A DNA stretch of 64,000 bases from Mucor racemosus (taxonomy: Eukaryota; Mucoromycota; Mucoromycetes; Mucorales; Mucoraceae), in NCBI GenBank assembly GCA_027405735.1, contig JAPEHQ010000021.1:913516-977515 (forward strand), written 5' to 3'. Under the pieces are notes generated by a model. That model was not told where the DNA came from. It ran no database searches and saw only the letters and a program-made list of their open reading frames with translations. A program made the translations under genes and the position numbers. Below are positions 10,594 through 22,014 of the stretch, one piece after another. Every line of letters starts with the position of its first letter. The first letter of the stretch is position 1.

Positions 10594-12080
10594 GTGTTCG
10601 AGACTCATATGTATTATCAAGATGGGTATACCAAAGAAGACTCGATTGACATTTGTCATTGTTATTTTGGTTGCCCAAAGATGCAGACGGAAGCATTACG
10701 TGATGGAATGGTTTTTTTGATGAACCATATGATGTTGCTTCGTGGTGAGACCTCCAGAGAAATAGATTTGTCTCCTATGTTTTCTTTGGAATTTACTGAT
10801 GAAGGTGTAACTCGTTGCCCTGTTTTTATTTTTATGATCTTGAATGGAAAGACAAATCAGGACAATCAAAAGCTTTATAGTGGTGCAATCAGACACAAGA
10901 ACGTGAACACTTGTTCTCTAGACCACATTCGCCGAGTAGGTAGATGGAACTCGGAGGTTATGGAAAATAGTTATCCTACTTGTCAGGCAAGCAATGAGAA
11001 TTATTCATGGCTTCCCTGAGGAGCGTGGCTGTTTTTGGTTACCAAGAGCTTTGGTGGTTCCTCCGTTATCGTTACAACGAATGATATTTCCTGAACTCGA
11101 GGACAACTTGCAACAGATGGAGAATAATAGAGAAATGCACACCATTTGCGGCGAAGGTTTTATCAAACTTCTTGGGGAGTTGCGTATAATTATCCTTCAA
11201 GATGCAGTTCTCTTGAAAATGTCAAATCCTGAGTATCCAATCTTTGAGCATGAGATTTTCAAGTCTGCTGCATTTTTGTCTTTTTCTGAGGAATCTTTGT
11301 TTGCTATGAGCAATAGGACGCTACCTGCAGAGTTGGAGATGAATTGTGTAGTACCACATATTAATAGTAGGTTCAATGATTTGTTGGATCAAGTTCAATC
11401 AGCTTTGAGAGCTTTTGAAAATGGCCAACAGCAAGCTGCTGTCACTCCAGCCATGATTGTTTCTTTGGTTTCATCCATTGATAATTTACAGGCAAAAGTA
11501 GACCTTTGGTCTAACAACTAGCAGACATTATTTGTACCTGCCAACCACCCTCTTGCTGCAACTACTGCTGCTGTTGCTTCAACCACTATTTCTCCTCATG
11601 CATCAGTAAATACTGGAAATGACGGAGAAACTAGTGATAATCAACAACAGGAAACACATTCGCTCAATCAGAATATATACACTGTTGATATGTTATGGAA
11701 ATAATGGACCGTTGGTATCTATGGTAATCCTAGCGTCAATTATATTAATGGTGAATATGGCACCAAATGGAGAAATCAAAGCAAAGGTAATAATAGAACA
11801 TGTACAAATGTCATATGTAAAGCTAACTCTTTTAATTTATTCAGACAGAAAATATTACTCCAAAAGACTCTTAATCATTAAGGAGATCAATAATATTTCA
11901 GAAGATCAAAGCATTTCTTTGAAAGATGCAGTTAAGCAACTTGATGAAATGAAAAGTTCCAGCAATTGGTCTTTGGACAAGTTATCTAAAGCTATCCATA
12001 CTAAGAAAACTGCTTCTTCTGCCCCTACAATATCTGATGGTGCTACTTCATTTACCAATACTATGTCAAATAATGAGTAA
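10594..12080 (+). pseudogene. Decayed Crypton-type tyrosine recombinase with GCR1_C-like C-terminus
   Basis: The first readable part holds LLRGETSREIDLSPM (likely catalytic Arg region) and HIRRVGRWNSEVMENSYPT (HxxR plus candidate Tyr). A one-base frameshift near 10985 moves reading into GFPEERGCFWLPRALVVPP, the block after the active Tyr in fungal Crypton/Ndc10-like recombinases. The frame then holds to a TAG at 11519 and a TAA at 11702. The latter lies just before WTVGIYGNPSVNYINGEYG, a GCR1_C-type DNA-binding motif. An intron (about 11786-11843) still has good splice signals, and the last exon runs open to 12078. The 5' end is missing. Two stops plus one frameshift make it a pseudogene of fairly recent decay. 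Confidence 0.8.
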
Positions 12081-12741
12081 TTTGAATGTTATCAATAAAT
12101 TTTGTCTCCTTGCTGTAGTAAGTCGAGTATTCCCTTTTATTAAAATTTGAGTAGAGCATATCACATTTGATGATTTTCGAAGAATTTTCTCGACCGTTTT
12201 AAAACGATCTATCATTTAGAAAATCATATGGTTACATTCTATAGCATTTTATATTATATTTTTATTTTTATTTTTAATATGAAGAAGTATGATATATAGC
12301 AGGCGTATCAACCTTTGATGTGAGCATGTATTGCATTTAGTAAATTAATTAAAAATAAAATGAAGAGATGGTAGGTAGTTTTTTAAATATGAATATAGCC
12401 GGATTTTTTTTTTTTTGTTCGAGTAGTATGAATACTTTAGTAGGTATGAATGTGATTTTTATAATAATGCATGTCGAGTGTGATCCAGTTTGATACAATA
12501 CCTACTATCTATTAAATCTTTCTCACAAAAGTGAGAGAAATATCAATATCCCTCAATACTTTTCAATGTTTCTAGTATTTTTTATTAATAGAGATTAAAA
12601 TCAATCTTTTACGATAGCTTCATATTTATATGATAAATGTTGATAAAAATTTACCCCGGTTTTTTATTGAAATACCATTCACTATAACTACTGCTATTAC
12701 TACTATTACTACTACTATTACTGCTGCTGCTGCTGCTGCTA
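12081..12741. other. Intergenic with a triplet microsatellite
   Basis: AT-rich sequence follows the Crypton remnant. From about 12682 to 12741 lies a run of ACT/GCT triplets directly downstream of the SEH1 stop codon, probably in its 3' UTR. No other gene is seen. Confidence 0.6.
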
Positions 12742-12997
12742 CTATGAAGAAGGTACCTGGGTATTGGCAGTAATTGAGGCCATTTGTCTCCACTTTCCAT
12801 CATAACCAGCTGTCCATAACCTTAATTTACCATCATCACCAGAAGAAGATAAAATAGTTCCAGTAATATTCCATTCAACTCTCCATACTTCGGCTTTATG
12901 ATCATCAAATGAGGCAATTAATTCTATATGGTATGATTTGTTGGCAGCTCCCGGCTGAGTAGGTGTGCCGGCCGGCGAATTAGGTATACGGCCTCTT

Positions 12998-13032
<35 letters not shown>

Positions 13033-13768
13033 TAATGGGAAGTGCTGTTCTGTGAGTTTATAAATTCGAACCAAATTATCTTTACTAGCAGTTGCTATTA
13101 ATTGATATGATCTAGCCATGCTAGGTGCCCAACTTATATCATGAACTTCTTGTGTGTGGCCTGGTAAAAATTCTGAGGGTATCCATCTATTATGGCCATC
13201 ATGCTTAAAAATCTAATTTGTAGCTCACAATTAGGAAAAAGAAAATCGACAAAATCAATAAAAACTTACTCTTGCTCCAATTTCTTTACCGAGACCTACT
13301 ACCATCATAGGTGTAGGTGTTCTATTAGGACACCAATCAATGCAATATCCACTATCAGCATCTATAGGTCGATGAATACTACTCACAACTGCTGTTGGAA
13401 CACCTGCAATTCCAGTTGATGAACCAGGTGAGACACCTTGTACAAAACCAGCTGTAGCCGTACTTGTCATTGTTGGAATATCAGATACACCAGGTGTCGA
13501 TAATCCATGGCTTGCAATAGAACTTCCACTGGAACTTGTGCTATTTGTATGTACTGGTTGCTGTCCAAATGTATGTTGAGGCAATTGATTCGAAGATGCA
13601 TAAGGGTGACCGATTGGAATTTGAGATTGCTTTTGATATGAATTTTGTACATTTGATTGATGGAATCCATATTGAGAGATTTGCTGTTGTGATGATTGCT
13701 GCTGCTGTTGTTGTTGTTGTTGTATTGGCTGTGATTGATTTTGTTGCAATTGTTGTTGTTGCTGCTGC

Positions 13769-13805
<37 letters not shown>

Positions 13806-14426
13806 GCAATTGTTGTTGCTGATTCTGACCGATACTCGATTGCAATTTTGCATCTACATTTTGATACGAAACGCTCGATATCTCATATTCTTCCATTTGA
13901 GACCATTGAGCAAGATTAGTTGGCTCAAGAGCTTCGTAAATTCGAACAATACCGTCTGAAGAACAAGTTGCTAATCGAAGCGAGTTTTGTGTTGGTGCAA
14001 ATGCAATATCAAGAACTGCTCCTCTCGATTCTACAAGACGAAATCGTTCTGCCCAGCGTTTTTGACTATTTCTAGGTTCTATATAACACTGTTTGTTTAC
14101 ATTCTTGATTTGATTTTTAAGATTGTCTTAGTTGTCTTACCTACTGTTTGTTCCTCCCAAATCTTTACTTGTCTATCAAATGAACAACTAGCAATGATTT
14201 GTCCATATTCGGGTCTTGCCCAGATAGCTTTAAGTATAGACGAGTCGTGAGCTTTCCATGCGTCGTTCAGCTCCCAAACAGAAGCGTCGGGTCGTTCAAT
14301 AAAATCCCAAACTTTTAGTCGTTGATCGGAAGAGCATGTTACCAGTCTTTTGCCGTAAAAATCGTATGAAATGTCGTGGATAAGATCTTCATGACCTGTA
14401 TCGAACTTTGTTAAACTGCTAGCCAT
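12742..14426 (-). CDS. SEH1: Nucleoporin/SEACAT WD40 protein Seh1 with large Gln-rich insertions
   Basis: Three exons (14426-14141, 14078-13270, 13212-12742) give 521 aa. The WD40 repeats match Seh1: GHEDLIHDISYDFYGKRLVTCSSD at the start, CSFDRQVKIWEE, RWAERFRLVESRGAVLDIAFAP, GHTQEVHDISWAP and WNITGTILSSSGDDG near the end. Seh1 is a beta-propeller of the Y-shaped nuclear pore subcomplex and of the GATOR2/SEACAT complex that controls TORC1. Family members are usually near 350 aa. The excess here is a Gln/Ser-rich loop at about residues 180-330 and a second Gln tract at about 426-438, both between propeller blades. The ATG at 14426 gives the conserved N-terminus. Confidence 0.92.
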
Positions 14427-14807
14427 GAAAATATGTGGATAATATGGAAAGAGTACACATGAACCCACCGTCACCCTCAAAAGGAGATTCGCAACGCGGT
14501 GGTTTAATCAATCACTGTAATTGCTGTCAGATACAGAGGATTATTTATACAAATCGAAAAAAAAAAGTCCATATATTCAGCACCTACATTGGCTTCTAGA
14601 TTTCCATATCAATATTCATACTTCATAGCATATAACGTTTACTGTATTATTCTTAACAGATCCTATTCAGCATAGTTACTCAGATAAATCCAAATCCACT
14701 GATTAGAAATGTTTATTCTTGCGAAAGAAAATCTTCAGAATAGCCGTTGAAAATTTGAAGATGTATTTAGTTTGACGAGGATTTCGAAATAAAATACATA
14801 TGCAGGA
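14427..14807. other. Intergenic upstream of SEH1
   Basis: AT-rich sequence with no gene. It should contain the SEH1 promoter on the minus strand. I recognise no specific motif. Confidence 0.4.
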
Positions 14808-15690
14808 CCATAAACTAAATAAAATAGGTAATATCTGTTATCATAGAAACATACATTTTTCTACCAGATAAACCGTTTGTCATATCATACATTCATTAAA
14901 AATTGCAAAAGCGAGCCCATAGATAAAGCCGTAGTTGAGCATAGCAAGATTAAATGGCTAAGTCTTTTATACTATGGAATATATCTAAATTTTAAATAAA
15001 AAAGCGGTTCTTTTTAAACTTTTCTTATATTTAACCACGTACAGTCTGAAAATTCAGACTTTGTAGCGGACATTTTTCGGGGCTCATTTTATCCTTACCA
15101 ATACTCATGATTTAGATCAAAAAACAGAAAAATCGAATTTTGATACCAAAATCGACGTTTAAATATACTACATTGTGAGAGAAAATTGTAGCCATGACTA
15201 ATACACATTTTATAAAAGCTTAATATTAAATGTTAAGTAATGAAACTTAGCATTTTTGGCCCAGAAACGGATTTTTGATTAAAGAATTTTCATGTAATAT
15301 TTTGCAATAAAAATGTTTATTATTTTTTATTGAATAAATAGAGCACTGAATTCTGTATATGTGTATATTTTTTATTTTTATAATTGGTAGTATAATTAGC
15401 TTTAGATTTGCAAAATCAAAAAAAAAAATTAAAAAATGTCAAAATTGATGATCTGGACAAAAATAATTTTTTAAATTAATATAACGCTTATAAGCTTTGT
15501 AAATCTTAAAAATAAGAGATTTTATTATACGTTTGAACTTTTTCAAGAATTTACGATACTGTACCCACTTGATTCAAGCTTATTACTGTAAATACTTATT
15601 CATGTTAATATTATGTGGTAGTTTATTTGATGATAATATAGTCTTACTTTATAATGATTGCGCTAGAGGTAATTTACATTGAGTTTCAGT
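14808..15690 (-). repeat. Dispersed repeat A, copy 1
   Basis: The reverse complement matches 31061-31962 through its length, and 34994-35618 and 40161-40912 in part. Shared words include CTTGAATCAAGTGGGTACA, GTCCAGATCATCAATTTTG and GTACATGGTTAAATATAAG. In orientation-corrected order it follows the dynein-chain exon relic, so exon and repeat A form one duplicated unit. No coding potential is seen. Confidence 0.85.
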
Positions 15691-15695
15691 CTTAC

Positions 15696-16059
15696 TGTTA
15701 CGCCAGGAGATTATATCAATATCAAAGCTAAAATATGTACTAAATCATTTAATAAAAATAAAGGAAAACTGTTATAAAATTAAAGAGCACCACACTAAAA
15801 CTAAAGAACTTTATTATAAGGTCAAAACATCTTCTTTTATATTTACATTCTCTAATTATATGACCTGTTTAAATGAGTCTATTTATATATAATATACATA
15901 TATCCAATCAAGTCTAGGTGACACACACTAGTTCTACATTCCTGTATAAACGGAGCTTCATAACATAATAATATACAGCAATGTAGAACTTAACATATCA
16001 AATTGTGTCGTAATCTTAACTAAGGACTGCACCCAGATCCCAGATCTGTGGATGCAACA
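15696..16059 (-). mobile_element. Solo LTR with 5-bp target duplication
   Basis: This is a 364-bp block. On the minus strand it starts TGTTGC and ends GTAACA (short inverted termini, TG..CA). It holds a TATATATAAATAG promoter-like box and AATAAA signals. It is flanked by identical 5-bp GTAAG (15691-15695 and 16060-16064 on the minus strand). A second diverged copy lies at 38828-39188. No internal retroelement sequence adjoins, so this is an LTR left by recombination. It sits exactly in the splice-donor sequence of the dynein exon relic. Confidence 0.85.
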
Positions 16060-16064
16060 CTTAC

Positions 16065-16290
16065 CTCTCCAATATCATAAACATAAACATGGCCATCATT
16101 GGAACCTATTGCCGCGTTTTTACCCTCTTTGTCCTGACGAGCCGATTTATTCAATGCTTTACCAGAACCAACTTGAGTACTTACAAATGGTTCCTCGGTA
16201 TTTGCATTCAAATTCCATAAATTAAATTGACTGGTTCCATCTACAGTAGTATCAATCGTATCATCAACTCGCCTTATGATAAATGTCAAT
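16065..16290 (-). pseudogene. Dynein intermediate chain exon relic, copy 1
   Basis: This is a 226-bp exon with acceptor TTTTAG before it and donor GTAAG after it. It reads in one frame with NLWNLNANTEEP, GSGKALNK and AIGSNDGHVYVYDIGE. These match the C-terminal WD40 blades of cytoplasmic dynein intermediate chains (family pattern LWNLNxDTEVP...ALNxxxW...VYDVGE). The Trp of the expected W is lost (SARQD) and a solo LTR interrupts the intron start. No neighbouring dynein exons are recognisable, so this is a detached fragment. Confidence 0.75.
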
Positions 16291-19099
16291 CTAAAATCAG
16301 AAACATCCCATTGTCATTGTTATAAGCTATGACAAGCTTGATTTTTAATAATACAGCAATTAAATAAAAAACAAGATGATACTAATAGCATATGGTGAGT
16401 ATTTAAGTATTTAACATCTAAGATCTAAGTAAGTTTGATGAAGTATGCTTTTAAGCCCTTTTTAAAAATCCTGAGGCAAACACAACATTTTGGTCCTGTA
16501 ATTTCTATCCATCAAAATGTTGCAATTTTCACTAGCTACATAATAAATACATCTTTTATCAATCTTGATCTCGATGTACATTGGGTATCAGTTTTTTGCC
16601 AGTTGTATTTTCTCTGATTCATTAATATTCAGTCATATTGAACGATGGTTTATAGTATCGCCAAAAAAAAAAGAATGAATACTTCAAGTTTTTTCTGCAT
16701 GGCATATCAAAGTATGCGATTTAGTAGCAATTATTGTACTACTTAACTATGCTTGATTTATCGAGACTTTATAAATTAAAATCAACGTAAAAAGTACTAC
16801 CGTTTATTAGAATGAATTAAATATGGGTTTATATAGTTATTGGAATTGTGTGATAAGATCTAATGGACAGGGATCCATTAGATGTGAAAATAGATATTAT
16901 TATTAATGTGTAGGGATATAACATGCTATGTTTCAGTGGTAATATTGCTAAAGTTATGTTTCATTAGTAGTTCCTGGGTGACAGGAACCAGTTACTGGAT
17001 AGATACGATCCGCTAGATTTGTCGGAGATCTTCTATATATCGAATGTTGTAATTCTGATAGATCAATGCTTTTTGAACCTATTGATGTTAATCAGAATAA
17101 TTAGTACTTTCATTCAAAAGTAAGCTTTGCTTTATACATTTACATTTATCCATTCAATAAATGAAGACATTTCATTTATTAACCGTTATATCAATCAACA
17201 ATCAATCAAAAATCATCAACCAACTTCATCTTAATTGGATACATTTGACAATTAAATGCCTAAATTACATTTGAGCCACCAGGTATTGCCACAAAAAATT
17301 TTGTACAGGTCGACGAAGCATCACAATTTAGATCATTTTTGTGTGTTCATAGGTCTGAGCTCTCTCTCACATTTATAAATCTCTGCGTGAGCCATATCTA
17401 TTTAATTTAACTGAAATAATATATTGGACGCCAATATCGTACTTGATAAAGCGCCTTACTTTATTGCGAGTCAGTATAATTAATTTAATGCTAATTTAGC
17501 AGCATCAGCAGTCGAATCAAATAAATTTGAGGTTAGACGACCCCTTTTAACAATAGTTTTGCATACCATGAGCTAATAATAATGAACCATTATTATAGAT
17601 ATGCTAATCAAGAATAGTGAGTTAACTCTAATGGACGAACGAGTCGATTAGCAGTATAAACGAAATAATATTAAAATCTAATATAGCAATTGAATGAGAA
17701 AGACTTGATGTAAACCATGTAAATTAGCATAATTAAATTGTTTCTAGCATTTTAAGCTGAATACGCCTTTATTTTTGACCTATAAAAACTGATTTATTAG
17801 TAGAATTAATTAACAAGTAATGATTATTATGGTGTACCTTTGATAGTTTTTAAACAAATACAAGTTTTCATTTCTTCATTTCCACAGCAACTTGGGGAGA
17901 CTACACCTATTGAAAGTCTGTGGCTTTGCACTAAAACTACCTATCATTTCAACGGGAGCTCATTTGGATCCGTATTCGACGAGAGCTGATGAATTTAGTG
18001 ACCTTAACAGGTGTAAATTAGCAGGTAACCAATTTGTTGTTCAAACCTACCGAATGCATAATAACCCAAGAAAGATGATAACTATCTAAAATACTTGTAG
18101 TATCTAATCATACCTATGACTATATAAAGTGGAAGCTTACTTGGATCAGTATTCATATATAAAGATATATTTTTAATTGTTTTCAATAAAAATAAGCGAT
18201 AAGCTATAGGTGCACTTTGGCGATAATTTTCTCAACATACAGTAGGTTGTGAAAGTTGACCTTTGTAATAATCATTGTGTTGAAGATACTTACCTATTAT
18301 CTTGTAAAGTTAGAGGTTATTAGAATTGAAATTCGTCGAGGTAGAATTTTTGTTGTCAGTTCTTTACGGTTGTAAAAAAAAGTAGGTTTCAGATAGTTTT
18401 CGAATTGTTCGCCCAATATTGAGTCTAATTACGTCAAGTTTCCAAAGATAATGTACTACCTTTTCTCTAGGGGCCATTGATATTCGTCCAAAAATGAAAT
18501 ATTTGATACCAGAATATAACTGCACTGACATAACATTGACTAAAATTGACCTGAAATCGATTATAAAAAATCAAACCCCTAAATTGATATGTTAGTTTTT
18601 TGTATTTACAAGATAGGTCTAATTGATTGAAACTCTACATTTTTTGTTTTAGCAAAACATATTGATTTTTCATCGAGATAATCAAAACAATAGTTCTTAC
18701 CACAGCTTAAAACCTATCATCACGGGGTTCCAAAATTTATTTGTTGAAATGAATTAAAAATGATTCAAAAAAACAAAATCGTTTAATGGCTCATGAACTG
18801 CAAAGTAAGTCGACCTAGCGTATTAAATAGTCTTTATACTGTTTTAAACTCTGCATTCATCTAAATAAAATTCAGACAAATATTTTACATTAAATTTTGC
18901 GTAAAATGCAATTGAAATTTTGGAAGTTTTTTGAAGATACGCATCACTTTTTATACGCATATTTAACATATAACTAATTGAAATGATGCACAAAAACATT
19001 ATCTATTGATCGAGCTATTGTAGAAGCTTTTAGCTGCATTTTTCGTAGAGAAAACGAGATTTTTGTCCAAATTTTTTCAGATTCAGAATTTGGGATGAG
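16291..19099. other. Gene desert with a short perfect hairpin
   Basis: AT-rich sequence has no supported gene. A perfect 10-bp inverted repeat (ATCTAATGGA / TCCATTAGAT) separated by 6 bases lies at 16858-16883. LTR-like sequence (repeated AATCAATCA words) may extend to about 17215, but no matching end or target duplication was found. Confidence 0.4.
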
Positions 19100-19736
19100 G
19101 GTATGTAAGGAAAAAATCGAGGTCAGAAATGAGAATATCTCTTTGTACACGTTTTTGAGGATATCTCCACGAAAAATAAATGTTTTTAAAAAAACTAAAT
19201 TGGGTCCGAGAGAGCTCAACGAGCTTGATGACATGAGTAAAAAAAACTGCTGCTCAATTTAATCAATATTTTGAAATCTACTACAAAAATGTAAAAAAAA
19301 ATGAAAAAAAAAATAAAGGTGCTCAGAATTTTTTTATATTAAAATATGTTATAGAGCACCTCAAAACAAGTAAGTTTTATTATTTGAAAGAGTTAGTATA
19401 GCTTAATTGTTTCTGGAGATATGAAGTCTTAAAGTTTTCAATCCATTAGCAGTAAAATACGAGTAAAAAATCTGAAACCTTAGCACTGAAAAATTAATAC
19501 CAACTGCAAAAAGTAGGATATTTCCGGATACTTGTTTTTGGATTAAAGCTGAACATCTCAGGTACATTGGCATATAATGTTTTCTTGGTGTTATTTAGTG
19601 AAAACAAAAAGTAAATTAGGGATGAAAAATGAGACCCAGTTTTCAAGGAAAAAGCAGTGAATTTTACGCGTTTTTGAGTCTTTCGTGATACATAAAATAA
19701 ATTCTGGAATAGGTAGCATAATGCGACCAACTATAT
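19100..19736 (+). repeat. Dispersed repeat E, copy 1
   Basis: The reverse complement matches 29308-29945 over about 640 bp. Shared words include TACTTGTTTTTGGATTAAAG, GGTAGCATAATGCGACCAAC and ATATCTCCACGAAAAAT (ATGTCTCC in copy 2). Both copies are AT-rich with no open frame. A diverged partial relative may lie near 63420-63510. Confidence 0.8.
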
Positions 19737-20508
19737 ATTTTTTAGTAGCTAAGATATATCCAGGAGGTCATTTAGTATGAGGTTAGTTATGAAAAAGAGG
19801 GAACGCTCTGATTTTGAAGATTGCAAACAATGAAATTCAGTTTTCTTTCATGGTCGTGGATACTAGTATCACAACTTTTTCCGGCGTAAGACAGAGTAAA
19901 TGCGTAAATTACTACTATGTTTTTCAAATAAAAAAAGTATAGGAACATAAAGTAAGGACTTATCTGTCTTAGTTTTGGTGTTCGTCAATAAGAATTGCAC
20001 AGCAATCTGATGCTTCTTTTAATATATAAATAAGCATATGCTAAATAGCGACGTATATTAACTTCCAAAGACATTAGTTTAATAGAAATTTAGAATAAAG
20101 TTATAAAAATAGAATTGTTGTTGGTCATTTAAAAGAAGCAGAAAGTCATAAAGTTTACTGGCTTATTAAAATTTTAATATATTGATATAAAGTGTAAAAC
20201 CAGTTTTTATAATGGTAAAATAATATTTTTTTTTTATTGATAAGGATATTTTTTCATATCAGTTAGCATCTTGTTGTAAAAGCAAAAGAGAAACCCCCTA
20301 CTTCAGGAACCTAGCATTTCGTTTCTAGACAAATTGACAAAATCCAATTTATGCAACTTGTTGCAAGTGCGGTACTTTAAACGCTACCCAGTGACGCTCT
20401 ACAGTACAGGACCACATCCGACCTGGGTATAGTTGAACACTGAATTTGTATTTTGTTTTAACACCTTTGTTTTTTCAAGCAAAGTAGTTGACATTTATAT
20501 ACATAATC
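19737..20508. other. Intergenic upstream of the DUF2358 gene
   Basis: AT-rich sequence with no supported gene. The promoter of the next gene probably lies after about 20300, where GC content rises. Confidence 0.4.
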
Positions 20509-21308
20509 ATGCAATCTATTAGACCATTTCTGCAATTAAAACATACATTACCTTCTATATACATTAAAAGACGTCTCTTGCATTCCACAGTCTTCAAAAG
20601 ACAAGAGGAACAGGAAAGGAGACCAAAGGAATACGAATTACGAGTTGGATATGGTAAAAACTTATAAAATGTGCATGTACTTGTAAGCCTTTATTTACGT
20701 ATATACTAGCTATCGCAACATTACAAGATGATATACCACATTTTTTTCAAAAAGGATTGCCAGAACATTCAATTTATTCAACAGATATTGTATTATCGGA
20801 CCCACACTATACAAAGCTTTCAATTCATGGTCGTACAGCGTATTTAGGGATTGCGCAAATGTTGAAATGGAGCACGAGTTTATATTTTGATGATGTTTTA
20901 TTAGAGATTACAAAAATGAGAGTATTGCCTGATGATGTCAAGATTGACGATGATTATGATGCCAATGATGATATTTTATCATCGTCTTCTTCTGCTATAC
21001 CATTTTCATCAATTAATCAAACTGAACAAGACATTAAATCCAGAGGCATTGTAAAGCGTCTAGAAGTAAGATGGAAGTTGCAAGGTACAAAAAATGCTAC
21101 ATTCTTCCAACCAGAACCACGGATAAGACATATAGAGGGGGTTTTCATCTACAAATTTGATAGTCAGGGTTATATTGGCGAGCATCGTATACAAAGAATC
21201 GTTCCTCCACCTAGCCGCCGGGTTTTATTGCTTCATTCATTAGGTGTAAGATTGCGCTCACTGTTTTGGGAGAATGCAAAGAGACCTGTATTCAATCCAG
21301 GTTTTTAA
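20509..21308 (+). CDS. DUF2358 (C6orf136-like) mitochondrial-type protein
   Basis: Two exons (20509-20653 and 20710-21308) give 247 aa. The first 30 residues are basic and free of acidic residues, with Leu/Ile/His/Ser (MQSIRPFLQL, KRRLLHSTVFKR), like a mitochondrial presequence. The body follows the DUF2358 pattern: DDIPHFFQKGLPEHSIYSTDIVLSDP, a small-domain core around TAYLGIAQMLKW, EVRWKLQGT, and IYKFDSQGYIGEHRIQRIVPPP. The fold is NTF2-like by family and no reaction is known. An acidic/Ser insertion (DDDYDANDD...SSSSS) lies near residues 140-165. Phase at the G/CT junction is consistent. Confidence 0.8.
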
Positions 21309-22014
21309 TTAGAACAAATTCTGCTGATAATTGTAATAAAAAAATGGCCTAATGATTAGCCAAACTAATGGGTAAATTCAGCTAAAAATATATTGAAAGC
21401 AGTACTATTCTCACTATTGATAGCATTGTGAAATATCTTGATGAAATAGGTAAATTAGGTATTAAATCATTTAAAAATGCTATAAATTGACTAAGGCTGT
21501 TTATATCGAGAGAATCATGAAAGTACCTACTTTGCACTAATTTTTCTAGTTCTTATAATAATAAAAGTAAACGAAAAACATCATGAGAAAGCTAAACATC
21601 TAATGGTTATTTCACACTATCATGTACCATAATAAATTATGCCTTTTTAGGCTAAAAAAAATCCTTCAAAGTGGAGCACTATGGTTTGCGATCTTGATCC
21701 AACAAACTTTTTTCCGTCAAATATGCAATAATTGGTACAGTTTGATCAAATTAAAGATGACTATTGACATTATCAATTGAATGGGCATCTCAATATACTA
21801 AACTCATGCGACTCACATCAAACATTGAGCATTTATAATCCATCATTCAACTATCATTTCGGTTTTTATTAAACCCCAGCATCCAAACAGAAAGGCACAT
21901 TTCTAGAGACATTCAAATTGGGGAGGGGAAAAAGGCCTATAAACAAAAAAAAAACCAGTGAGTTGAAAAAATTTTCATACCTTTTAGATCTCGATCTTTT
22001 TTACAATTTACAAA
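21309..22014. other. Intergenic between DUF2358 gene and DBP7
   Basis: AT-rich spacer of about 700 bp. A G/A-rich stretch (GGGGAGGGGAAAAAGG) lies about 95 bp upstream of the DBP7 start. No gene is seen. Confidence 0.5.

Noticed and set aside
10580..10615. TTCGAGAC word as a tRNA T-loop
   Set aside because: The flanking bases do not pair as a T-stem and no acceptor or anticodon arms are present. No tRNA or rRNA gene was found in the window.
12682..12741. Triplet repeat after SEH1 as extra coding sequence
   Set aside because: It lies beyond the in-frame stop at 12742-12744 on the minus strand and is better explained as 3' UTR microsatellite.
13536..13919. Valine-rich and leucine-rich frames opposite SEH1
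   Set aside because: They are antisense readings of CAA/CAG glutamine tracts.
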